This document shows positions 8,621 through 17,394 of a DNA stretch of 64,000 bases, one piece after another. A program made the position numbers and the translations under genes. How positions within the stretch are numbered: position 1 is the stretch's first letter; every line of letters begins with the position of its first letter. Where the stretch lies: NCBI RefSeq assembly GCF_900302475.1, contig NZ_OMOQ01000001.1, positions 372,001 to 436,000 on the forward strand, in the 5' to 3' direction. The notes beneath the pieces were generated by a model. The model was not told the origin of the DNA. It did not search any database and saw nothing but the letters and a program-made list of their open reading frames with translations. The stretch comes from Defluviimonas aquaemixtae. GTDB lineage: Bacteria > Pseudomonadota > Alphaproteobacteria > Rhodobacterales > Rhodobacteraceae.

Positions 8621-9301
8621 ATGACGACGATCGCAACGATCTGTGCCAGGGGGGGCTCTACGGGAGTTCCGCGCAAGAACGTGCGTGATCTCTGCGGCAA
8701 GCCGCTGATCGCCCACACGATCGAGCAGGCGCTTGCCTGCCCCGAGATCGACGCGGTCTATGTCTCCACCGACGACGACGAGATCGCTGAAGTCGCGCGT
8801 AGTTGGGGGGCGACGGTCCCGTTTCGTCGCCCCGACGAGATGGCAACGGTCACCGCGCCGAAACTGCCTGTGATCCAGCACTTGGTGGCTCATGTGGTCG
8901 ACAGCGGCGTCGATGTGAGCTGCATAGTAGATCTCGACCCGACATCGCCCCTGCGCGCCGTATCTGACATCTCGAATGCAATCGCGCTTCTGGATGACGA
9001 AACGGATGTAGTCATCACCGGCTATGAAGCGGAAAAGAACCCGTATTTCAACATGGTAGAGGTCGCCGCAGACGGCACTGTCGGACTCGTCAAATCGCTC
9101 GGCCACACGGTGACATCGCGCCAGGAGGCGCCAGAAGTATTGTCGATGAATGGCTCGGTTTATGTTTGGCATCGGCACAGTCTGGACAAGGGATTATGGC
9201 ACGGACGAGCGAGGGTCTACCGGATGCCGCGAGAACGGTCGGTCGATATCGATCACGAGCTGGATTTCTTGTTGGTTGAACTCTTAATGAAACGGGCCTG
9301 A
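8621..9301 (+). CDS. CMP-nonulosonate cytidylyltransferase (NeuA/LegF family)
   Basis: A 226-residue acylneuraminate cytidylyltransferase. The nucleotide-binding start ICARGGSTGVPRKNVRDL is diagnostic (usually ARxGSxGxPxKN), followed by PLIAHTIEQAL, VYVSTDDDEIA and DLDPTSPLR. The late segment MNGSVYVWHR and final DIDHELDFLLVE are also typical. It activates the nine-carbon acid with CTP, giving the CMP donor used by the glycosyltransferases. A GGGGAG run lies shortly before ATG 8621. It is the last gene of the compact NulO run. Substrate (Neu, Leg or a derivative) is set by the upstream genes. Confidence 0.92.
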   Translation: MTTIATICARGGSTGVPRKNVRDLCGKPLIAHTIEQALACPEIDAVYVSTDDDEIAEVARSWGATVPFRRPDEMATVTAPKLPVIQHLVAHVVDSGVDVSCIVDLDPTSPLRAVSDISNAIALLDDETDVVITGYEAEKNPYFNMVEVAADGTVGLVKSLGHTVTSRQEAPEVLSMNGSVYVWHRHSLDKGLWHGRARVYRMPRERSVDIDHELDFLLVELLMKRA

Positions 9302-9370
9302 CGGACGATCCTTTCGGATCGAGCATTGTCCGGCGGCGAAATACGGCTCGGCGCGGAAAAGGTGGAGTGA

Positions 9371-12073
9371 ATGCTAGGAGACTGGGTGTCGAAACGCATC
9401 GGTCGAATGTATCACGGGGCCCGTATTCTTCCCCGGTTTCTGGGCGACTCTCGCATGTCCGCGTTCTCGAAGCGCATCTGGGCGCCATTGAAGCGGCGTC
9501 TAGCGTGGGGCATGCGTTTTGTCGCGATTCGACAGGCTCGGGTTGTCGATAAGGTCTTCGGCGTTGCCACGGGCAACCAGTTCTTCTGGACATCGCCGAC
9601 GATGCCCAAGGGCTGGGAAGACGTGCAGCGACGGGTGTTCTTTCTGCATGGCCGTCGCAGGTCTGATCTCGATCAGTTCGTTGAACTCGCCTTCTCGCGC
9701 AGCAGCGACTTTGTGGTCTGGACTGGGCTTGCCCGTTCGAGCCTTACGAAAGAGCGTGCCGCAGCCGTGCTCTGCGCGCTCGACCCTGAAGCTGATGCGG
9801 GTCTGGCCCGGCGCATCCGCACCAGCCACGTCAGCGCGGCGGCCGTGGTGGGAGCCGGTGCGATTTGCCTCGACGAGGGGCAGATGCAGCGTCTTGCCCG
9901 CGCGGTCGAAGCGCTTCTGCCATGGCAGACCGAAGGCTACAGCGCGGCTATCGACAGTCTCGGCGCACGGTTGGATCAACCCCCACGGGACGCCTGTCTG
10001 CGCAGCCTCCCCGAGAGCGGCTTCCGCAGCCGCAAACGGCACTGCCTGATTGTCGCTTCCACACTGAGAGACACGCAAAACCTGTCACTTTTTTTCGGGG
10101 GTGCGGAAGAAGTTACGCTTTACTCGCTCAGCGATCTCTATGGGAAGGCGGACTTTGCCGGCGAGCCGCTTCACTGCGACCGAGATCTTCCGATCAACGT
10201 CGAAAATGCGCGGAGCCGTGTGACCCGGTTCTCGGCGGAGTACCACGCGCTCCATCAGGAAACGCGGGACCAGGCAAAGCGTATCTATGATGATTTGGCT
10301 ATGACTGGGGAAGGGGTTGACTGGTTGCCGCCAGACACTCGCATTTTCGCGGAAATGAACCTTGCCGACCGCCTGTTCTTCCCGTCGCTCACCTTGGCGG
10401 CCCTGCGCAGACTGATCGTCGATCCCGAATTTGACCACATCGTCATCGCCTTGGGCTCGCGAATAGAGGATCGCGATTTTTGCGCCATGCTTGCAGGGCT
10501 GGATGAGTTGACCACCGATCCGCGGGTGGAGGTCGTTTCGACCGCGAAATCCGTGTCGGAAAGGCTAACGTTCGCGCCGCGCCTGGCTGAGCTGCGGAAC
10601 GGGTCAATGGAACTGCCCGACAGTGGCTACTGGGGGCCGCCTCCGTCCGTCTATGCAGGTCAATTTCACGATGTCATTCGAGATGCGACGGCGCCGATTG
10701 TTGAATGGTCGCGGGATGGCCGAACCCGCGTGTTGTTCCTCTGTGCCGCCACGAGCGCCTACAATGACTCCACCGCTGCCTATCTGGATGCGTTGCTGAA
10801 GCGATTTGAAACGCGGATGGGCTTCGCCGGAAGCAATCCTCTGCCGGTCTTGAACGAAATGGGAGCGCCCGGTGAAATTGCGGCTACGGAAATATACCGG
10901 CTGCAAACCAGCATCTCCAAGTCCCAGGAACTGCGCTTGGTCGGGATCAAAGCCTGGTTGGACGGTCTTCTGCGCCGCGTGGTCCGTGAGATGATTCAGG
11001 ACGGCCGCCGCTCCATCCCGGTGCATCTACTGGCCGTCCGCAGGGCCTACTTTGTGCGCGAAGCGCTCATTTCCTTTATGGTCGAGGCGCATTCGATCGA
11101 TCGTTGGTTCTCCAAAATGAGCGCGGCGGATGCATTGCCCGAAGTGGTCGTCATGTCACCATATCGCGATATGTTCGTTGCGAATGCGGTGGCGGCCGCG
11201 CGTCGCTACAGCGTACGCAGCATCGCGCTTGAGCCGCATGGGCTGAATGCCAACTACTGCCGCTACGCCACGATCCACAGTGATTTTTGCGGCGTCATCA
11301 CCGAAGCGTTTCGCCGTGAGGCTGCGTCGGGGTTTGGGATCCCATTGGAGCGTTGCAGGACAGTTGGATCTCCGCGCCTGACTGCGCCGGAAAGTTACGA
11401 GATGCAAGCGCGAACAGAAGCGGCACGGCAGGCCGCCAGCCGAGATTACGGGTATAGCTTTCAGGATGGACGGCTGGTCCTCGCGTTCTTCTCCCAGCCG
11501 ACGAACTGGAATCAGCTTGGGAAAGTCTGGCGGATACTGCTCGAAGGCAGCGCCGAACAGGACGTCCAGATCTTCCTGAAGGCCCATCCCGAAGAAGCCC
11601 CGTCGCGGGCTTTGCGCTATCTCGAAATCGCGGCGGACCTCGGCCTGGGTGACCGGGTGGAGATTTGGAAAGGCAATGCCAAGGAGGCCATCGAATGCGC
11701 CGATATCGTGCTTGCCGCCTACAGCGCAACGGTGGTCGAGGCGGCATCGCTGCGCCGGCCAGTCATCTGTCTCGCACCGGAGGGTGTTGATTACCCCTTG
11801 GAGCAGCATCGCATCGTCGGCGCACCGCTTCTGCGCAACCCGGCAGAACTGGCCAGAATGCTTTCCGAATTCGTGAAGGATCCTTCTGCGATGCGGGCCG
11901 AGGCGGCTCAGTTTGTGACGCAGGAACAGCAGATCATGGAAGGGATCGACGTCAGTCTCGCTCGGCTTGTGCAAGAGATCGTCGACATGCCAGCGGGGCA
12001 AGCGATCCGAGACCAAAGCGATCTGCCGGAAAGCTGCTTTCTCGCCGGGCCTCACAGGCCGTTTCAGGTCTGA
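9371..12073 (+). CDS. 900-residue putative surface-glycan glycosyltransferase
   Basis: I recognise no named family across its full length. The C-terminal ~300 residues look like a GT-B donor half: SIALEPHGLNANY, LVLAFFSQPTNW, then FLKAHPEEAPS (an HP motif near residue 740), GNAKEAIECADIVLAAYSATVVEAASL and a closing VICLAPEG. An HP motif followed by an S-x-T turn is what bacterial sialyl/polysialyl-type transferases and CDP-glycerol-type enzymes share. The N-terminal ~550 residues are uncharacterised, with no signal peptide and no clear membrane segment. Its start 69 bases after the CMP-NulO synthetase suggests it uses the CMP-NulO donor. ATG 9371 follows AGGTGGAG. It converges with the GT4 gene, 26 bases away. 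Alternatives: a bifunctional transferase or a capsule-assembly protein. Confidence 0.6.
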   Translation: MLGDWVSKRIGRMYHGARILPRFLGDSRMSAFSKRIWAPLKRRLAWGMRFVAIRQARVVDKVFGVATGNQFFWTSPTMPKGWEDVQRRVFFLHGRRRSDLDQFVELAFSRSSDFVVWTGLARSSLTKERAAAVLCALDPEADAGLARRIRTSHVSAAAVVGAGAICLDEGQMQRLARAVEALLPWQTEGYSAAIDSLGARLDQPPRDACLRSLPESGFRSRKRHCLIVASTLRDTQNLSLFFGGAEEVTLYSLSDLYGKADFAGEPLHCDRDLPINVENARSRVTRFSAEYHALHQETRDQAKRIYDDLAMTGEGVDWLPPDTRIFAEMNLADRLFFPSLTLAALRRLIVDPEFDHIVIALGSRIEDRDFCAMLAGLDELTTDPRVEVVSTAKSVSERLTFAPRLAELRNGSMELPDSGYWGPPPSVYAGQFHDVIRDATAPIVEWSRDGRTRVLFLCAATSAYNDSTAAYLDALLKRFETRMGFAGSNPLPVLNEMGAPGEIAATEIYRLQTSISKSQELRLVGIKAWLDGLLRRVVREMIQDGRRSIPVHLLAVRRAYFVREALISFMVEAHSIDRWFSKMSAADALPEVVVMSPYRDMFVANAVAAARRYSVRSIALEPHGLNANYCRYATIHSDFCGVITEAFRREAASGFGIPLERCRTVGSPRLTAPESYEMQARTEAARQAASRDYGYSFQDGRLVLAFFSQPTNWNQLGKVWRILLEGSAEQDVQIFLKAHPEEAPSRALRYLEIAADLGLGDRVEIWKGNAKEAIECADIVLAAYSATVVEAASLRRPVICLAPEGVDYPLEQHRIVGAPLLRNPAELARMLSEFVKDPSAMRAEAAQFVTQEQQIMEGIDVSLARLVQEIVDMPAGQAIRDQSDLPESCFLAGPHRPFQV

Positions 12074-12099
12074 TCCGAGCTGCGGGCCGTCCCTTTGGC

Positions 12100-13323
12100 T
12101 CAATCGTTTTTGTCACAGCGCCCCAATTCTCGCAGCAGCGCCTCCCACCGCGCGTAGATTCTTGCCGGCGCATAATCGGCCATGGAGTCCGGACCCCGGC
12201 GCGACAGTCTGCAGCGCAACTCCGAATCCGATACAAGCCGTTCCAGCGCCTCTGATAATGCCACCACCGGCTCGTCCGATGGTTGCACGAGCAGGCCATT
12301 GTCGCCGTCGCGAAGCAGTGTGTTGACCCCTGGGCAATCGGCGAAGCCAATCGCTGCCACGCCATGGACGAGCGCTTCGGCCACGGCGAGGCCGAAGCCT
12401 TCGTGGGCGGCCGGGTGGCAGAGGATCGAAGCGATGTCGTAGTAGGCCCCGGTTTCTGGGCAGTCACCCTGCATTGTGACCTGGTCGTGCAAGCCGACGC
12501 GGTCGATGATGGCCCGCAGCCGCTGTTCCTCGGGTCCAGTGCCGCAGATCACGACCCGCCAATCCGGATGCCGCGCAGCGATCCGTGCCCACGCCTCGAT
12601 CAGCAGGTCGATGCGCTTGATCGCCGTAAGTCGCCCGACGGACAGGATGATCCTGGAACGCTGCAGGGTCACGTCCGGTGGCGACAGTCGCGACACTGCG
12701 TTTGGCAGGACCTCCACTCGTTCGCGCGCGGCCGGAGGGAACCATTCGCGAAATTCCTCAAGCAGCACGAGGATGCGGTCGCAATAGTCGAAGGCTTCCA
12801 AACTGCGGCGGCGATAGACCGGGTTCTGGTCCCAGCGCGTGGCATCATCATAGTCGGCCGAGGGCACGTTGTGGAGGACGGCGACGACCTTGGTCGTCGT
12901 GCCGCGCGCGGCAAAGGCGGCGGCGGTGATCGCCGGCCGCATGGCCGCGACAATCACGTCGGGCCGATTCGTTTCGATCATGCGCCGAAGCCTTCGAACG
13001 AAAAAGCCGTGCGTCAGCGCCCATTTCAGATGCCCGAGTCCGAGGCCGTTGGGCACGGCCTTGAGGAAGCGCTCCGCCCGTCGCTTGCTCGGGGCGGAAG
13101 ACGGGCCTAGCGACGGTTTCGGACGATCTGCCCTTCCAGCGGGGAAGAGATTTTCGACGCGGACCGGCCCTGCATCGTAGGCCGGGGCTCCGCGGCCCGG
13201 TTCGAAACATACGATCGAAACTTCGAATCCACGCTGAGACAGCGCCCGCGCGGTATCGATCGTCACGCGCTCGGCGCCGCCGCGCAGCCCTGCGAGTTTC
13301 TGGATGACAAATACGACCTTCAC
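12100..13323 (-). CDS. Family 4 glycosyltransferase
   Basis: A GT-B retaining glycosyltransferase of 407 residues from GTG 13323 (a TTG 27 bases upstream would extend it). The start KVVFVIQKLAGLRGGAERV carries the donor-domain GGAE motif. The C-terminal domain shows ILSVGRLTAIKRIDLLIEAW, VICGTGPEEQRL and the EGFGLAVAEAL motif with the conserved E-x7-E arrangement. It should add a sugar from a nucleotide donor to the growing polysaccharide in the cytoplasm. It is the last gene of a minus-strand group (two oxidoreductases, SGNH hydrolase, GT4), 40 bases after the SGNH stop. Specificity is unknown. Confidence 0.9.
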   Translation of the reverse strand: MKVVFVIQKLAGLRGGAERVTIDTARALSQRGFEVSIVCFEPGRGAPAYDAGPVRVENLFPAGRADRPKPSLGPSSAPSKRRAERFLKAVPNGLGLGHLKWALTHGFFVRRLRRMIETNRPDVIVAAMRPAITAAAFAARGTTTKVVAVLHNVPSADYDDATRWDQNPVYRRRSLEAFDYCDRILVLLEEFREWFPPAARERVEVLPNAVSRLSPPDVTLQRSRIILSVGRLTAIKRIDLLIEAWARIAARHPDWRVVICGTGPEEQRLRAIIDRVGLHDQVTMQGDCPETGAYYDIASILCHPAAHEGFGLAVAEALVHGVAAIGFADCPGVNTLLRDGDNGLLVQPSDEPVVALSEALERLVSDSELRCRLSRRGPDSMADYAPARIYARWEALLRELGRCDKND

Positions 13324-13363
13324 GACCGCTCCGGCAGGGGTTGCGCCCAAGGGACAGGCGGGT

Positions 13364-14317
13364 TCAAAGCGCGGCGACGTGGTTCGCCAGCAACTGATGT
13401 CCGAGGTCGGAAAGGTGCATCCCGTCGGCCATCAATGGCTCGCGAGAGTGATTTTCCCACATGATCCGGTCCACATCCAGCAAGATGAGATCATGGCGAT
13501 GCACGGCGTCCATGATCTCCATATTGTATTTCGCAAAGCCCCGGTTGATGCCCGGCGTTGCCGGCCAGAACTTCGTCGGCGGCAGGACGATGGTTGACAG
13601 GATCAGCTTGCGGACACCACGGGCTTTCAGGATCTCGGTGACTGTACTGAGGTTTGCGCTGAAGCGTTCGAGCGGCACGTAGTTGCGCGACGGCAAATAG
13701 CGTAGAATATCACGCCGGTAGCGACGCGCGAATTCGACGACCCGCTTGTTGGTCTCCGGCGTGAGAAGCCCCAGCGCTAGCCGTTCCTTTGCCAGAAACA
13801 TCCGGTTGGCGCAGTCATTCAACCCGACATGGATCAGGACGTCGCTATCGCGGCCGAGCGTTTCATCCTTCTGCAACACGGCAAGAACATTGTCAGTTGT
13901 AAAAAAACGTTGGCAGATTGCGGTCACTCGGCGCTTGTGTTCAGCCCCAGCCAAGAGCCCCGAATAGGTTCGCGCGGCGCCGTCACTCCTCTGATCGACA
14001 CGAGGCAGGCCGAGCGAGTCGGAAAATATCAGCAGTGGTTCGCCGCTCGCGTTCCTCCCCGATTGGAAACAGGCCGCGAAATCATCGCGTTCTTTTTTGT
14101 GGTGGGCAGTATCGGCGTCGATGCGCGCCGCCAGCTTGGCAGGATTGGCTTGGCTGACGGCAATCTGGCGCGCGAGCGAAAAGGCGTTTGCGGCCAGCTC
14201 GGCCTTGCCGGCCTGCGCGACCGCGAAGGCATAGGCGATCGCCCCGGCCACCTGATTTTCGCAATTGCCCGATATGCTCATGTCTGTTGCGTCCCCATGC
14301 CCGGCTTTGTGAATCAC
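13364..14317 (-). CDS. SGNH/GDSL-type hydrolase
   Basis: This 317-residue protein has the three SGNH blocks: IFSDSLGLPR with nucleophile Ser101, HVGLNDCANR (block III GxND) and ADGMHLSDLG with the Asp298-x-x-His301 dyad. Such proteins in glycan loci are esterases or O-acetyltransferase partners that add or remove acyl groups. There is no signal peptide, so it probably works in the cytoplasm on precursors or on the lipid-linked glycan. It overlaps the preceding oxidoreductase by 4 bases (ATGA), so it is translationally coupled. A shorter start at Met13 is possible. The substrate is unknown. Confidence 0.75.
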   Translation of the reverse strand: MIHKAGHGDATDMSISGNCENQVAGAIAYAFAVAQAGKAELAANAFSLARQIAVSQANPAKLAARIDADTAHHKKERDDFAACFQSGRNASGEPLLIFSDSLGLPRVDQRSDGAARTYSGLLAGAEHKRRVTAICQRFFTTDNVLAVLQKDETLGRDSDVLIHVGLNDCANRMFLAKERLALGLLTPETNKRVVEFARRYRRDILRYLPSRNYVPLERFSANLSTVTEILKARGVRKLILSTIVLPPTKFWPATPGINRGFAKYNMEIMDAVHRHDLILLDVDRIMWENHSREPLMADGMHLSDLGHQLLANHVAAL

Positions 14318-15297
14318 GCACCGAGGCGCCCACCGGTTCGTATCAGTTCGTAGTAACGCGCGAAATTGGCATGGTCGTCCAATGTTTGCAGCCTGCTGCG
14401 ATCTTCCCCGTACAAGAATGCGCGTACCTGCCGCAGCAGGCCGGGTTTGAAGGCTCTGTCGACTTCGTCGTCCGTCTCCATCTCGGTTTCGGCGAAACTG
14501 CCGTGCAACTGCACACGCAGCTTTTCAAGCGGCTGCAGGATGAGCTTGCGCTTCGTCGTCATCACCTCGACCCCCCAGCGTCCGGCGGACAGCCAATTTG
14601 CATGCCAGCAGATGATCGCACCCGCCGGATTCCGGCCGAATCCCGCGTAGACTGCGCCAGAAGGGTGCCAGTCCAGCGCCGCCTGTCCTGCAACCGTCGC
14701 TTCGAGCGAGGACGGGGCGCCGAAGAAATGGAATGCCAGATCGAGTACGTGCGTCGAGTTTCCGTAGAACCAGGTTTCGAACTCGCGCCTGGATTTCGAC
14801 AGCTTCGCAATTCGGGCCGATGCTTCGGTGAAGTCGAACTTAACACTGCTTGGGCCGCCATCCTCGCCGATAAGCCGGTCGGCCAGGAGAACCGAGGCCA
14901 TGAATCGCCGATTGTAGGCGACGTAAACCTCCGTCCCCGCCGCGCGAACCGCAGTACAGAGTGCGTTGAGTTCCGCCATGTCGAGTGCCGCCGGCTTTTC
15001 GACGAGAATGCGGTTCACGCCTGCTTCGGCCAGCATCGTCGTGACGCTTGCCAATGCATGCGCGTTAACTGTCACGATGGCAGTACTGGGCAAAGACCCA
15101 CAAACGCCGATCTGCTCGGCAAGCGGGCCGGTTCCGGCGCTCAGTCCGGTCTTCTCGAAGAAACGGCGCGCCGAGTCCTTGCCGCGCCCGAATACGGCCG
15201 GGCGAATTCGAAGCGAATTCAATACGGCGGCATAGGCAACCGACATGTCGCCCGCACCGACGAGCAGCAGGTCACCTCCTTCGGTAGTTGATGCCAT
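14314..15297 (-). CDS. Gfo/Idh/MocA-family oxidoreductase
   Basis: An NAD(P)-dependent sugar oxidoreductase of 327 residues. The Rossmann start is LLLVGAGDMSVAYAAVL rather than the strict GxGxxG. The family EKP motif is present in ILVEKPAALDMAELNAL, followed by EVYVAYNRRFM, where the catalytic Lys/Tyr region sits. The C-terminal beta-sheet domain includes THVLDLAFHFFG, the usual H-x3-D-x3-H. It belongs to a three-gene coupled set with the second oxidoreductase (27-base gap) and the SGNH hydrolase. It probably adjusts the oxidation state or stereochemistry of a sugar in this glycan; the substrate cannot be told. Confidence 0.8.
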   Translation of the reverse strand: MASTTEGGDLLLVGAGDMSVAYAAVLNSLRIRPAVFGRGKDSARRFFEKTGLSAGTGPLAEQIGVCGSLPSTAIVTVNAHALASVTTMLAEAGVNRILVEKPAALDMAELNALCTAVRAAGTEVYVAYNRRFMASVLLADRLIGEDGGPSSVKFDFTEASARIAKLSKSRREFETWFYGNSTHVLDLAFHFFGAPSSLEATVAGQAALDWHPSGAVYAGFGRNPAGAIICWHANWLSAGRWGVEVMTTKRKLILQPLEKLRVQLHGSFAETEMETDDEVDRAFKPGLLRQVRAFLYGEDRSRLQTLDDHANFARYYELIRTGGRLGA

Positions 15298-15324
15298 GCG
15301 AACGGTCCTTCTTCGTCGGCCCGG

Positions 15325-16272
15325 TCAACTGACCGGGCAGACCTCATCGGGTTCGGCAGGCTGGCCGAAATGTTTCAGGAGTTCGCTGAGAAAGAAACGA
15401 TGCTGGGCGGTGGAGTCGGCGTAGGGCGTCAGAACGCAGTGCCCCTCATTCAGCAGCTCAAGGTAGGTGTCCGTCAACTCCGAGACATGGCGCATCGCGA
15501 AGTCCTCCGCCACGCCACCGCGGATCAGCCGGCGCCCGGTCTCGTCGATCTCAAACTCTTCCGAGCCGGCGGTCAGGTGCACGACCACATTCGGATCTCC
15601 GTCGCGGTCGCAAGTGACGCGAATAGTTGCGCCATTCGAAAGCCGCGCTGATATCGTCCCGAAGATTTCCACGTAGCCATAACGTTTGCTGGGCACCGAA
15701 CCGGGTTGAAGTCCGGCGGCATCCATGGCTTCGATCGACGCCGAGTTCAGAAATTCGGCGAGGTCGAGGAAGTGGATGGCGTTCGAGCCGAGGCCGTAGT
15801 TTGCTCCGGTGACGATGATATCCACGGGGGTGGACGAAAGCGCGCTTTGCAAGGCCTGATACCCCGGCGCAGTGCGCCTGCCGCAGTTAACGTAGCCTGC
15901 CACCCGGTCGCGCTGCAGCGTTGCAGCCACGGCGTCCAGGTCACCAAGGGTCGGGAACAGAACCTTCTCGAAAACAACCGACTTCAGAGTGTAGCGGCTG
16001 TGGACGGCGTCGAAGGCCGCTCTGCGCGCTGCCGAATTTGTGGCGAGGATGGCCAGATCGTACGCGCCTGGTCCGGGCGGCAGTTCGTTAAAAAGTGCAC
16101 TTTGCGTCGCGGCGCCGAGTGAAGCGAGATAAGCGGCGATGCGGCCGTGGGAGGAAAGGTTCGGCTCCACGACCGTGAGATTGAGGGCGGCGCCGCCTTT
16201 GACGGCGCTGCCGAGAGCCTGCAGGTGCCGGAAGCCGATATTGCCGCAACCGATCAATAGGACGTTCTTCAT
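15325..16272 (-). CDS. Second Gfo/Idh/MocA-like oxidoreductase
   Basis: The protein is 315 residues from ATG 16272; a longer frame exists upstream but has no family sequence. It opens with NVLLIGCGNIGFRHLQAL, a clean GxGxxGxxH nucleotide site. The EKP motif is altered to FEKVLFPTLGD. The middle carries YVNCGRRTAPGYQAL, matching the position of the catalytic segment, and the C-terminal half is a beta-rich GFO domain (GYVEIFGTISARLSNGA). It is the first gene of the minus-strand group and diverges from the GNAT gene across 176 bases. The weak EKP motif suggests a divergent member; the sugar substrate is unknown. Confidence 0.72.
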   Translation of the reverse strand: MKNVLLIGCGNIGFRHLQALGSAVKGGAALNLTVVEPNLSSHGRIAAYLASLGAATQSALFNELPPGPGAYDLAILATNSAARRAAFDAVHSRYTLKSVVFEKVLFPTLGDLDAVAATLQRDRVAGYVNCGRRTAPGYQALQSALSSTPVDIIVTGANYGLGSNAIHFLDLAEFLNSASIEAMDAAGLQPGSVPSKRYGYVEIFGTISARLSNGATIRVTCDRDGDPNVVVHLTAGSEEFEIDETGRRLIRGGVAEDFAMRHVSELTDTYLELLNEGHCVLTPYADSTAQHRFFLSELLKHFGQPAEPDEVCPVS

Positions 16273-16448
16273 GCCCACCAACCATCGTTTCAGGGTTGCC
16301 CGTGCGGAACCGCGGCAAGAAGCGTTCCGCCAATTCGTGCCCTGACTAGCGGGCGGGCCCGCAAAAGACAATGCAGCATGCCAATTGCATTGACGGGCAA
16401 GATGCTTCAACAGGTGGCCACCGGTGATTGAACAGACGAGAGCGGAAG
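16273..16448. promoter_or_regulatory. Divergent intergenic region inside the glycan locus
   Basis: These 176 bases separate the minus-strand oxidoreductase group from the plus-strand GNAT / 2-epimerase / deacetylase group, so promoters for both must lie here or, for the plus side, read in from elsewhere. I see no convincing -35/-10 pair or operator palindrome. Confidence 0.4.
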
Positions 16449-17387
16449 ATGGCGTTGGACATCCGGCCATGGCGGCCAGGCGAAGAAACGGAAATTCTGA
16501 AACTCTTCCAAGCCAGCTTCGGTCGCCCGATGGCCGAGGATTTCTGGCGGTGGCGCTATCTCGATCATCCCGCCGGCGATCCGTTGGTCATTCTGGCCTG
16601 GGATGGCGACCGGCTTGCCGCGCATTACGCTGCCTCGCACGCGCCGTTGCAGATCGACGGTGAGAGCGTACCTGCGGCATTGTCGATGACGACCATGACG
16701 GATCCGGACTACCGCGGGCAGGGTCTGATGGAGAAGACCGGTTCTGCGCTCTATGACGTCATGGCGGCGTCGGGTATTAAGGCGGTCTGGGGCTTTCCGA
16801 ACGTCTTCAGCAACGTGACGTTCCAGAGGAAACTCGGCTGGACCTCGGTCGGCGACATCGCGAATCTAAGCCTGACCCTTGACGACCGGCCAGCGCCGGA
16901 AACGACTGATGTGGTCGAGGTACCAGAGATCGACGGTCGGTTTGGCCAGCTCGCCGCAAGGGTCGCGGCATCGGTGCAAGTCTGCGGAGCACGCGGCGAG
17001 GCGATCTTGCGGTGGCGCGTCGACCGGAATCCCGTCAACCGCTACACCCGTCTCATACTGCCCGACGGAGAGGAGATCGCCGCCTACGCGATCCTCAAGT
17101 CCTACGGCGACGACGCGTTCGACCTCGTCGATTTCTGCGCCGATGGCGCGGATGCGGCGCGGGGGATGATTCTCGCGGTGGTCGGCGTCGCGCGCGCGCA
17201 CGGACGGACGCGGGTCAATGCGTGGTGCCTGAACCGCGATGCCAACAGGCTGGTACTCGAGCGCGCAGGTTTCGTCGCCGGCGGGCCAGTCACCTATTTC
17301 GGTGCGCGGGAGTTCGGCGATCCGGGCCGCGATCTGACGGACCCGAGGCTTTGGCGTCTATCGATGCTGGATTCGGATCTGTATTGA
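16449..17387 (+). CDS. GNAT-family N-acetyltransferase
   Basis: A 312-residue protein beginning LDIRPWRPGEETEILKLF, a common start of GNAT enzymes. The acetyl-CoA motif A lies in MTTMTDPDYRGQGLMEKTG (the usual R/Q-x-x-G-x-G/A is RGQGLM), then AVWGFPNVFSN. The C-terminal half (VNAWCLNRDANRLVLERAGF) looks like a second, degenerate acetyltransferase lobe. ATG 16449 is preferred; a TTG at 16428 would add seven residues. It ends 8 bases before the 2-epimerase, so it is in the same transcription unit. It may N-acylate an amino sugar, but the acceptor is not shown by sequence. Confidence 0.78.
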   Translation: MALDIRPWRPGEETEILKLFQASFGRPMAEDFWRWRYLDHPAGDPLVILAWDGDRLAAHYAASHAPLQIDGESVPAALSMTTMTDPDYRGQGLMEKTGSALYDVMAASGIKAVWGFPNVFSNVTFQRKLGWTSVGDIANLSLTLDDRPAPETTDVVEVPEIDGRFGQLAARVAASVQVCGARGEAILRWRVDRNPVNRYTRLILPDGEEIAAYAILKSYGDDAFDLVDFCADGADAARGMILAVVGVARAHGRTRVNAWCLNRDANRLVLERAGFVAGGPVTYFGAREFGDPGRDLTDPRLWRLSMLDSDLY

Positions 17388-17394
17388 GGGCGGT

